Assembly: GCA_029061225.1 (NCBI GenBank)
Contig: JAIDSM010000075.1
Span: 1-36,126 of the forward strand
DNA from: Muribaculaceae bacterium
GTDB lineage: Bacteria > Bacteroidota > Bacteroidia > Bacteroidales > Muribaculaceae
Direction: 5' to 3'
DNA: 36,126 bases
Shown: positions 24,525-32,800 of the stretch, piece after piece
Layout: every line of letters begins with the position of its first letter
Numbering within the stretch: position 1 is the stretch's first letter
Translations under genes and position numbers: made by a program
Notes under the pieces: generated by a model
The model's database searches: none
Told to the model about the DNA's origin: nothing
The model's input: only the letters and a program-made list of their open reading frames with translations

Positions 24525-27047
24525 ATGGCTACCAAGACAAAAAACAGACACGGACAGAAGAAATCCGCCACTATTAACCCGACCCATCGCCCTGCCAATA
24601 TGACTCTTGAACAGTGGCAGAGGGCTTTACGATGTCAGGCAGCCGCTAAGGAGCATTTCGGAATTAAGGAACCTTTCGGTGAGGACAGTCCGTTTGTAGT
24701 GTCGAGCGCAAAAAGCGGCAGGTCATACCGAGTATATTATTACGGGCCGGAGTCTTCTTCCAACCGATGCGAATGCATGGACTTCAAGACGAGCCGTCTG
24801 GGCACATGCAAGCATATCGAGGCCATATCCATTGCCAACGACGGGAAATATGCCAGAAAGGTACATCTCAGTCCGTTTCACACATATGTGTATGTGGATT
24901 ATCCTGGCGGAAGAAAGATCAAGATACGCCAGGGACAGGGCATATCGCGCGAAATGAAGGACCATATCCAGACACTCTTCGACAGCAGTGGGGAGATAAG
25001 GGATATGCAATGCGACCCCTCAGATTTCATAAGGAAAGCCAAGCAGATAGACGAGACTTTTGAATGGGAACCGGATGCCCTAAACATGCTGATAGATGAG
25101 CGCGACAAAATCCGAAGAAAGAAACTGATAGAAGAAAAATATTCCAACTCTCTTTTTGACGGACTGCTCAAGACATCGCTTCATCCCTATCAGGCCGACG
25201 GAGTCAGGTTTGCTTTCGAAGGAGGACGCACCATCAATGCCGATGAAATGGGTCTCGGCAAGACCGTGCAGGCCATCGCTACAGCCGAACTTCTGAAACG
25301 CGAAGGGCTCGTAGGTTCGGTAGTCATCATATGTCCTACATCGCTAAAATACCAATGGCTGTCGGAGATCAGAAGATTTACCGATTCCAGCGCCATCGTG
25401 GTGGAAGGAAGCGTGATCAAGCGCAGGGAACAGCTGAACGATTTCAACTATTTCTATAAGATATGCTCCTTCCACGCGATGAGTAATTCCGTGAAGGCCG
25501 GTTTCATTCCTCATACGGACATGATTATTTATGATGAACTCCAGCGCCTTAAAAACAAGGAGACGCAGATGGGCAAGCAGCTCCGCAAGCTTCAGTCGCA
25601 ATACGTCATGGCTCTTTCCGGCACTCCACTCGAAAACAAGCTCGATGAACTATATTCGGTCACTCAACTCGTAGATCAATATGTATTGGGGCCGTATTAT
25701 AAATTCAATGCCGAGACTACGCTTACCGATGAACTGGGGAAAGTGGTCGGCTACCGGAATCTCCACACAGTCGCCGAGAAGCTGAAAGACACTCTTATAC
25801 GGCGTAAAAAATCCGATGTCAAGCTGCAGATGCCGGCCCGCACGGACACCAACCTGTTCGTTCCGATGACCAAGGAGCAGAAGGCCATGCACGATGAGTA
25901 TCAGTATCAGGTGACGATTATCGTAGACAAATGGAGGCGGTTCAAGTTTCTCAGCGAGGCAGACCGCAAGAGACTCCTTCTGCTTCTCTCAATGATGAGA
26001 ATGGTATGCGACAGCACGTTTATCCTTGACCAGAAGACACGTTTCGATACTAAGATAGACGAGACTATGGCCATCATATCCAACCTTCTCGACAGCGAGG
26101 AAGGAAAGGTGGTAATTTTCAGCCAATGGGAACGTATGCTCCGTATTCTTGCGGAGGAGCTTAATGATAATGAGATAGATTTCTGTTTCCTTCATGGCGG
26201 CGTTCCATCTGTAAAGCGTAAGAACCTGATAGACCGATTCCGTGACGATGACGAATGCCGCATATTCCTTTCGACAGATGCGGGCGCGACCGGCCTCAAC
26301 CTTCAGACCGCATCGCTTCTGATCAATCTCGACCTGCCATGGAATCCGGCTGTTCTTGAACAGCGAATCGCGCGCATATACCGCCTCGGGCAGGCGAATC
26401 CCGTTCAGATCATCAATATGGTGGCGCGTGGAACGATCGAGGAGCGGATGCTTTCTACGCTTCGGTTCAAGTCAAACCTTGCCGCCGGAATTCTTGACGG
26501 AGGCGATGATGCAGTATTCTTCGACAACAATAAGTTTGACAAGATAGTAGAAGTTGTGGATGGAGTCATCAACGAGACGGAAACGACTGAACCGGAGACA
26601 GAGGAAATCACTCCGGAGAATGAGCAATCAAAGCAAGAACCGGCTGTAACGACAGATAAATCCACTGAAAAGGATGAATCCAACCATGATGCCGATCCCT
26701 CGAATTCTGAAATTAAGTCGCCTGAGCGGACGAATTCTGACCTAAGGTCGCCTGATCGAAACAAGACCGGTGATATAAAATCCGCCAACAGGGGAACCTC
26801 TGAAGGAGAAAGGCGTCATGGCACCCATAATACTCCTGATGATATAAGGAAGACAGTAGCCGGGGGACTGGCGGCATTGGGCAAAATAGCCGATCTGCTG
26901 CGCTCGCCTGAGTCAACCACCGCTCTTGTAGACGCCATCGTAAAGGAGGATCCGGAGACAGGTCAGACATCGCTCAATATTCCGGTGCCCGACAAATCCA
27001 CAGTTGTCAATATATTGTCTGCATTCTCTGCATTCCTGAATCGATAA
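24525..27047 (+). CDS. SWIM zinc-finger SNF2-family helicase
   Basis: This 840-aa protein is an SNF2-family DNA translocase. Residues about 80-97 form a SWIM zinc finger (Cys-x-Cys, then Cys-x-His in CECMDF...TCKH), a DNA/protein-binding module often found ahead of bacterial SNF2 domains. Motif I is GLGKT near residue 243. Motif II reads DELQ rather than the usual DEAH or DEAQ. LSGTPLENKLDEL and the C-terminal LSTDAGATGLNLQ and IARIYRLGQ motifs are intact, so it should hydrolyse ATP. The tail from about residue 690 is acidic and Ser/Pro-rich, and holds a 30-base tandem duplication (26701-26760). The last 70 residues look folded (AAGGLAALGKIADLL-type). It is a single-gene unit with its own promoter. 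A role in DNA repair or transcription recycling is inference. Confidence 0.9.
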   Translation: MATKTKNRHGQKKSATINPTHRPANMTLEQWQRALRCQAAAKEHFGIKEPFGEDSPFVVSSAKSGRSYRVYYYGPESSSNRCECMDFKTSRLGTCKHIEAISIANDGKYARKVHLSPFHTYVYVDYPGGRKIKIRQGQGISREMKDHIQTLFDSSGEIRDMQCDPSDFIRKAKQIDETFEWEPDALNMLIDERDKIRRKKLIEEKYSNSLFDGLLKTSLHPYQADGVRFAFEGGRTINADEMGLGKTVQAIATAELLKREGLVGSVVIICPTSLKYQWLSEIRRFTDSSAIVVEGSVIKRREQLNDFNYFYKICSFHAMSNSVKAGFIPHTDMIIYDELQRLKNKETQMGKQLRKLQSQYVMALSGTPLENKLDELYSVTQLVDQYVLGPYYKFNAETTLTDELGKVVGYRNLHTVAEKLKDTLIRRKKSDVKLQMPARTDTNLFVPMTKEQKAMHDEYQYQVTIIVDKWRRFKFLSEADRKRLLLLLSMMRMVCDSTFILDQKTRFDTKIDETMAIISNLLDSEEGKVVIFSQWERMLRILAEELNDNEIDFCFLHGGVPSVKRKNLIDRFRDDDECRIFLSTDAGATGLNLQTASLLINLDLPWNPAVLEQRIARIYRLGQANPVQIINMVARGTIEERMLSTLRFKSNLAAGILDGGDDAVFFDNNKFDKIVEVVDGVINETETTEPETEEITPENEQSKQEPAVTTDKSTEKDESNHDADPSNSEIKSPERTNSDLRSPDRNKTGDIKSANRGTSEGERRHGTHNTPDDIRKTVAGGLAALGKIADLLRSPESTTALVDAIVKEDPETGQTSLNIPVPDKSTVVNILSAFSAFLNR
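26701..26760 (+). repeat. 30-bp tandem duplication inside the SNF2 gene
   Basis: Bases 26701-26730 and 26731-26760 are an exact-phase 30-base repeat with about seven differences. Each unit encodes ten residues with the core SEIKSPER or SDLRSPDR. The same Arg-Ser-Pro motif appears again in the next, decayed unit and near LLRSPEST further on. It lies in the acidic, probably unstructured tail, so changes in unit number would be tolerated. Confidence 0.85.
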
Positions 27048-27068
27048 AAATAATTGGATAAACAAAAA

Positions 27069-27100
27069 AAGCAAGTGGAGGAGTCCTGAACACTTGGCTT
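27069..27100 (+). terminator. Hairpin between SNF2 and sulfatase genes
   Basis: AAGCAAGTG at 27069-27077 pairs with CACTTGGCTT at 27091-27100 with one bulged G, around a 13-base loop. An A/T-rich stretch follows. It is in the 68-base gap and probably ends the SNF2 transcript, although it could also be part of the sulfatase leader. No TAnnTTTG box was seen here. Confidence 0.5.
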
Positions 27101-27115
27101 AAATTAAAAATCTAT

Positions 27116-28513
27116 ATGAGAAAGGTTTTAATGGCTGTTGGAGTGCTGCTGACGCAACAGGCACCGGCAGCCGAGCTACAACAGCAAAAGGCTACCCCCG
27201 AGCGACCAAACATCATTTTCATTCTGGCCGACGATATGGGATACGGCGACTTGGCCTGCTATGGCAATAAATATATCCGGACTCCTAACATAGACCGACT
27301 GGCTGCCACAGGCACAAGTTTCACTCAGGCATACGCAGGAAGTGGCATAAGCTCTCCTTCGCGCTGCTCCCTGATGACCGGCAAGAATAGCGGCAACACC
27401 CGTATCCGCGACAACCAGTGCTATGCGGGAGGCATGACCGGACTAAAAATACAGACGAACGGAGACACTACAATAGTGAGGCGTGCCAATCTGCTACCGG
27501 AGGATGTCACGTTGGGCAACGTTGTCGGTGCGGCAGGCTACCGTACCTGTCTTGTCAACAAATGGCATCTGGACGGCTATGACCCGGGAGCGTCGCCAAA
27601 CCACCGCGGTTTCGATGAGTTCTACGGCTGGACGATTGCCACCGTACACAGCAATTCGCCATATTACTATCCCTATTACCGCCTGCACGGCGACAGCCTT
27701 ATAAACATCCGAGAGAACGAACACGATGCCCATGTGCGCCACAACACAGAGATTTCCACCGACGACGCCATCGCTTTCATACATAGAAACAAGGAGAATC
27801 CGTTTTTCCTTTTCCTCGGATACGACGCACCCCACGAGCCTTACAATATCGATGATACCTCATGGTATGACGAACAAGGAGAATGGTCGATGAACACCAA
27901 GCGTTATGCCTCATTGGTGACCCATATGGACTACAACATAGGTCGCCTTTTAGGCACACTTGATGCCTTGGGACTGCGCGAGAACACAATCGTAATCTTT
28001 GCCTCCGACAACGGAGCTGCCGTAATGGCACCATTGAAGGAACTAAACTGCGGAGCCGGACTGAAAGGGCGCAAGGGGCAGCTTTACGAAGGTGGTATCC
28101 GTGTGCCTTTAATCGTCAACCAACCGGGTCGCGTTCCTGCCCGGCAGATTGACAACCTGGTATATTTCGCCGATTTTATGCCTACGTTGGCACGAATGGC
28201 AGGGAGTGTTGATGCTGTGCCTTCGGACACTGACGGAATGGATATCTCACCATTATTCTTCGGACAGGACATTGATACTGACAGCCGCCCACTCTACTGG
28301 GAGTTTCCCGGCAAGCAACGGGCCATACGTTACGGGGGATGGAAGTGCGTGACAGTGAAGAAGGACGCTCCTCTGGAGCTGTACCGTATAAAGGATGATC
28401 CAGCGGAGGAACATGATCTGGCAGCGGAGAATCCCGACGTGGTAAAGGAACTGGAGCGGATGATGCGTCAGCTGCGTACGCCCAGCCCCAATTATCCCGT
28501 AGACAATGAATGA
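27116..28513 (+). CDS. Secreted Ser-type sulfatase (arylsulfatase family)
   Basis: This enzyme hydrolyses sulfate esters, probably on host mucin or other sulfated glycans. A signal peptide of about 19 residues (ending APAA) sends it across the inner membrane. The metal-binding Asp residues lie in LADDMGYGD (39-45). The active-site signature is Ser79-Ser-Pro-Ser-Arg83, so the formylglycine would be made from Ser79 rather than Cys, which requires a radical-SAM maturase. That maturase is the overlapping next gene, and their 8-base overlap (28506-28513) strongly indicates coupled translation. Later metal-site residues include GGIRVPLI and the DNGA region. At 465 aa it has normal length. The preferred sugar or sulfate position is not visible from sequence. 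Confidence 0.93.
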   Translation: MRKVLMAVGVLLTQQAPAAELQQQKATPERPNIIFILADDMGYGDLACYGNKYIRTPNIDRLAATGTSFTQAYAGSGISSPSRCSLMTGKNSGNTRIRDNQCYAGGMTGLKIQTNGDTTIVRRANLLPEDVTLGNVVGAAGYRTCLVNKWHLDGYDPGASPNHRGFDEFYGWTIATVHSNSPYYYPYYRLHGDSLINIRENEHDAHVRHNTEISTDDAIAFIHRNKENPFFLFLGYDAPHEPYNIDDTSWYDEQGEWSMNTKRYASLVTHMDYNIGRLLGTLDALGLRENTIVIFASDNGAAVMAPLKELNCGAGLKGRKGQLYEGGIRVPLIVNQPGRVPARQIDNLVYFADFMPTLARMAGSVDAVPSDTDGMDISPLFFGQDIDTDSRPLYWEFPGKQRAIRYGGWKCVTVKKDAPLELYRIKDDPAEEHDLAAENPDVVKELERMMRQLRTPSPNYPVDNE

Positions 28514-29663
28514 CATCGTCTCATACCCTTTTGCACGCCCGATGTATGTTATGCTGAAGCCAGTAGGCTCAAGTTGTAATTTGGGATGCGACTACTGTTA
28601 CTATCTTAAAAAAGGTAGCGGGGCAGTGATGGATGAGCGACTGCTGGAAGATTTTATCCGGCAATACATTGCGTCACAGAATACTCCGCAGGTACTTTTC
28701 ACTTGGCACGGTGGAGAGCCGCTGCTGAAGCCTTTGGGCTTCTACCGAAAGGCGCTTGAACTGCAACGTAAATTTGCCGATGGACGCCGGATAGACAACT
28801 GCCTGCAGACCAATGGCACGCTGCTCACCGACGAGTGGTGTGATTTCCTGCGCGACAATCATTTCCTTGTGGGTATTTCAATTGACGGACCTCAGCCGCT
28901 GCATGATGCCTGTCGACGAAAATCGGGGGGATCCTCAACGTGGAACGATGTCATGCGTGGCATCAGGTTGCTGCAACAGTACGGTGTGGAATGGAATGCA
29001 ATGGCAACCGTAAATGCTGTAAATGTGGAATATCCAAAAGCCTTCTATCACTTTTTTCGAGACATCGGATGCGAGTTCCTGCAATTCACGCCCGTGATAG
29101 AACCAGACAAGCCTGACCTTTCTATCACAGCGGACCAATGGGGCAGTTTCCTTTGCTCACTTTATGATGAATGGGTGAAAGAGGATGTCGGGAAAGTGTT
29201 TGTACAGTTGTTTGATGCCACGTTGGCCAATTGGGCCGGAGTGGCTCCCGGTGTATGTTCAATGTCGGCAACGTGTGGCCTGGCTCCTGTAGTGGAGGCC
29301 GACGGCTCAGTGTATTGCTGTGACCATTTCGTGCGACCGGAATATAAGCTGGGTAATATTCTCGAACGTCCGCTTTCGGAAATTTTGTATGGCGAGACGC
29401 AGTTGAAGTTCGGGTGGTCTAAAAAGTCTTCATTGCCAAGGGAGTGCCGGGAGTGCCGATGGCTTTTTGCCTGTCACGGAGAGTGCCCCAAAAATCGCCT
29501 TATTAACGATCGTTATGGAGAACCCGGCTTAAACTGCTTGTGCAGAGGTTACCGTCAGTTCTTTGCTCATGTCGCAGCTGATATGGATTTTATGAAAGCA
29601 GAGCTTGATGCCGGCCGTCCCCCATCCAATATATGTAAATTCAGCAACATACATCCCATCTGA
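28506..29663 (+). CDS. Anaerobic sulfatase-maturating enzyme (radical SAM/SPASM)
   Basis: This radical-SAM enzyme oxidises the sulfatase's active-site Ser or Cys to formylglycine without oxygen. The radical SAM cluster motif is Cys24-x3-Cys28-x2-Cys31 in CNLGCDYCYY. The FTWHGGEPLL segment binds SAM. The SPASM domain with two more iron-sulfur clusters covers about 240-370 and includes CGLAPVVEADGSVYCCDHF and CRECRWLFACHGECPKN. All are intact at the usual length of 385 aa. The start codon is ATGAATGA, overlapping the sulfatase stop by eight bases. A later Met13 is possible but would break this overlap. A Ser-type sulfatase as immediate partner makes this the dedicated maturase, like the AtsA-AtsB pair. 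Confidence 0.95.
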   Translation: MNDIVSYPFARPMYVMLKPVGSSCNLGCDYCYYLKKGSGAVMDERLLEDFIRQYIASQNTPQVLFTWHGGEPLLKPLGFYRKALELQRKFADGRRIDNCLQTNGTLLTDEWCDFLRDNHFLVGISIDGPQPLHDACRRKSGGSSTWNDVMRGIRLLQQYGVEWNAMATVNAVNVEYPKAFYHFFRDIGCEFLQFTPVIEPDKPDLSITADQWGSFLCSLYDEWVKEDVGKVFVQLFDATLANWAGVAPGVCSMSATCGLAPVVEADGSVYCCDHFVRPEYKLGNILERPLSEILYGETQLKFGWSKKSSLPRECRECRWLFACHGECPKNRLINDRYGEPGLNCLCRGYRQFFAHVAADMDFMKAELDAGRPPSNICKFSNIHPI

Positions 29664-29686
29664 GTTTTCGCATGAGCGGCCAAGTT

Positions 29687-29726
29687 CAAAACAAAATACC
29701 ACAAAAAACTAAAATATCCTTTGATT
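29687..29726 (+). repeat. Left copy of a 40-base direct repeat bounding the helicase unit
   Basis: The first 29 bases of this stretch match 35673-35701 in 27 positions; the pairing continues as TTTGATT at 29720-29726. Both copies share an AC-rich unit reading CACAAAAAACTAAAA (or CGCAAAAAACTAAAA) and stand on the same strand, about 6 kb apart. Between them lie only the helicase, the four-helix protein and their flanks. They may mark the ends of an inserted unit, or be two copies of an intergenic repeat. Confidence 0.55.
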
Positions 29727-29734
29727 ATAGAAAT

Positions 29735-29788
29735 TGAAGTTGTTTTGACTTCTTTACGAATATAAAAAAATAAGTCAAAACAACTTCA
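29735..29788. terminator. 17-bp perfect inverted repeat, likely bidirectional terminator
   Basis: TGAAGTTGTTTTGACTT at 29735-29751 is matched exactly by AAGTCAAAACAACTTCA at 29772-29788, with a 20-base AT-rich loop. It lies between two genes that end towards each other (sulfatase maturase on plus, helicase on minus). A terminator in both directions fits the position. The unusually long perfect stem could also have another role in the flanking repeat. Confidence 0.6.
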
Positions 29789-29814
29789 TTATTTGTAAGC
29801 ATATGGTACACCTC

Positions 29815-32800
29815 CTATGTTAACTCTTTTCTGAGCATCAGATCCACAAGCAATACTGCATGTTCTTTTTCTTCTTGCACTGCATCTTTCGGCCGCCATG
29901 CCACTATAAACCGAATAGATGCAGAAACTACCTTGTAGTTTTTTCCAGTCCATAAATCCAACTCGTGCTGCATCTTTTGTGACAACTGCGCAACGACCTT
30001 ATTGCTCTCACATTCATATAGATAGTTATTTTCAAAACGTAGTCTCTGACCGGCCCTGAGGGCGAGTATCTCATTTTTCCTTGTTTTGAAGAAGCCAAGG
30101 TTTACATCTCTGTGGGATAATTGCAGAACAATCTCATCAGGCATACCATACAGCTCCTGCGATACATGATGCTCATCGGCCGGGATTTTATCGAAGATAG
30201 ATGTGTCGGTATGGATAAACAAGCGTTCTTTTGCCCTGGTTGCTCCTACATAGTATCGTCGCATCTCATTATTTTGGATGTTCTTTGGTTGGGCTATCAG
30301 CATATAAACATCATCAAACTCACGTCCCTTGGCTTTGTGAATAGTAGATACCACGACATCAGCACCTGAAAGATCACAAAAATCTTCTATTGATGATTCA
30401 AAGATAAATTCCTTAAAATCGGTAAAATATTTTGTTTTGTTGGTCTGCTCAAATAAGTATAGACAACGTTGCAGATAATTAAGACTTGACGAATTTGCAT
30501 ACACATCGAATGTCTTTTGCTTAGCCTTTTCCCACACTTGGTCCGGGATAATCGGGGTATGACTGGATTGGTCTATTTGTTTGAGAAACATGCGGACCTC
30601 TGCCATATTATAAAATCGAAATCCATCCATATTCTGCACCAGTCTGCTGTTCAATCCCTGTTTGCGTAATAATGCTACCAGAATTACAGCCTCTTCATTT
30701 GTCTGAGTCAATACACAAGTAGAACCGTTGCGTCGATGCTTTAATAAATCATTGACAAGAGGCTCGTACATTATATGGGAAACGTGATGGCGTATAAAGA
30801 CAGACCCTTCCTTATGACTCATTGAAACAATCGGATTAGTCTTCATTCTTCCAGCAATTCCATTTGCAAGCACATTAGCAAAATCAACCACATGGTGTGA
30901 ACTCCGGTAGTTCTCTGTCATTTCAATAAATCGTGCATCCGATTCTTTTAGCAGTTGGATCATATAACGGGAGTCAGAACCACGGAACTCAAAAATGTTT
31001 TGGTCATCATCCCCTACGGCAATCACTCGCATCTCCTCGTTGAATGACATAAGAGCATGCAGCAAAGCATACTCTTCAGCACTCATATCTTGAGCTTCAT
31101 CGATCACCAAAACTGTTTTTGCTATACGATTTGGTTCGACTTCCCCTTTCGTAATCATCTTGGCAGCCTCTGCAACAACTCCCTTAGCGTCGTCGAGACT
31201 GCCAATTCTACCCAATAGGTCAAAACAATAGGAATGAAATGTCTTTATCTCAACAAAGTGGGCTGCATTGCCAATAAGCCCCAACAACCGCTGCTTGAAC
31301 TCAGTAGCGGCAGCCCTCGAAAAAGTAAGCATCAACAGCTGTTCATGCTTGACATCTTCGAGCAAGAGCAACGAGGCGAGCTTATGAACCAATACACGTG
31401 TTTTTCCACTGCCGGGCCCTGCGGCTACCACAATACAGCGCGATTCCTTGTCGGATATAATCTCCATCTGCCTTTCAGAAAGAGTTCCGAAAATATGCTC
31501 ATATTTCTCGGGAGTGACATTCCGCTCGATTTCCCTCTGCCGCTCTCCTTTGAAATATTTGGAGAGAAACCGCTTGTAGTCCATATGAAAATAATCATGC
31601 ACATACTGCAAGGCGGCATTGTAATCGCGCACCATCAGATTGGCATATTCTCCTACTATATGCACCTGCTGGATCTTTTGCCTGTAGAACTCACTGAGCA
31701 TGCGGTAGTCTTCCTGCTTATAACGCAATCGGTTGTCTTTAAGACGACGGATGTCCATGGCGTTGTAGAGGACGAGAAAACCGCCCTCCAGCTTCAGGGC
31801 TCCGATCTTTGACAGATAGAGCAACGCTTCCTCCACATCCTCCAAGCGGACACTCTGCATGGACTCTAAAAGGGTATTTCCGGACGACTTCAGATCTTTC
31901 AGCAACTCGACCACGGAAAAGCTTATACCTTTACCTTTCGAACCCTCTTCAACCGATTGAGGAATTTGCCTGTAAAGCCATCCGATTGCAAACTGACATA
32001 TCTCCAGTCTTTTTTCAAAACGTCTCAGTGTTGACATCACATCCGTCTGGCAACTCAATTCAATATTGCGTGAAGCATCCTCTTTCTTACGTGTATATCC
32101 CTTAACTGTCAGAAAATAGAGCAATGTACGGATATCTTTTTCAGTCGCTGTCTCCACACCATCCTTATGCGCATTGTCGTTGAGCTGCTTATAGGATATA
32201 CGGCATGCATCAGAAGAAATGAATCCGAGGATGTAACGCTCAAGTCGCGTGAATCGTTCCAAAAGACGCTTTGATTTATTTTCCGAATCTCCGGAATCGT
32301 GCAGATAGGCGGAAATGTCTTTTGAATCGGCAAGAATTCCTTCCTGACGCATACGCTCCACACTGGAGACAACATCGTTCTTGCTCAGTCCAAGGATATC
32401 CGCAAGATAATCTATGCGAGATTCCGCTTCCGAATCCTGAGCCTTAGCAATATGCTTCTGCGATATCAGCGACTTTATTATGCGCACAGCCTTATCAACC
32501 TCTTCTTTTTCAAAAAGCAGCGATTCTGTGATTCGCCTTCGCGCTTCATCCATATTCTTTACGGTTATGCCCGTAGCATAGACATGCGGGACATTGCTTC
32601 CGCGCTCAATATAACCAGCCTGCTCCAAGGCCGCCAAAGCCGTACGCACACGTGTCTCTATGTCAGAAACAGAATCATCCCAACCTGCCTGCCGTGCAAT
32701 TTCCAAGGCAGAGCAGCACACACGCATACGCTGCTTGGTTAAATCCTTCACGGCTTTCCATACTTGTTGTATCTCGCTAATACTGAGCTTAGTCTGGTTG

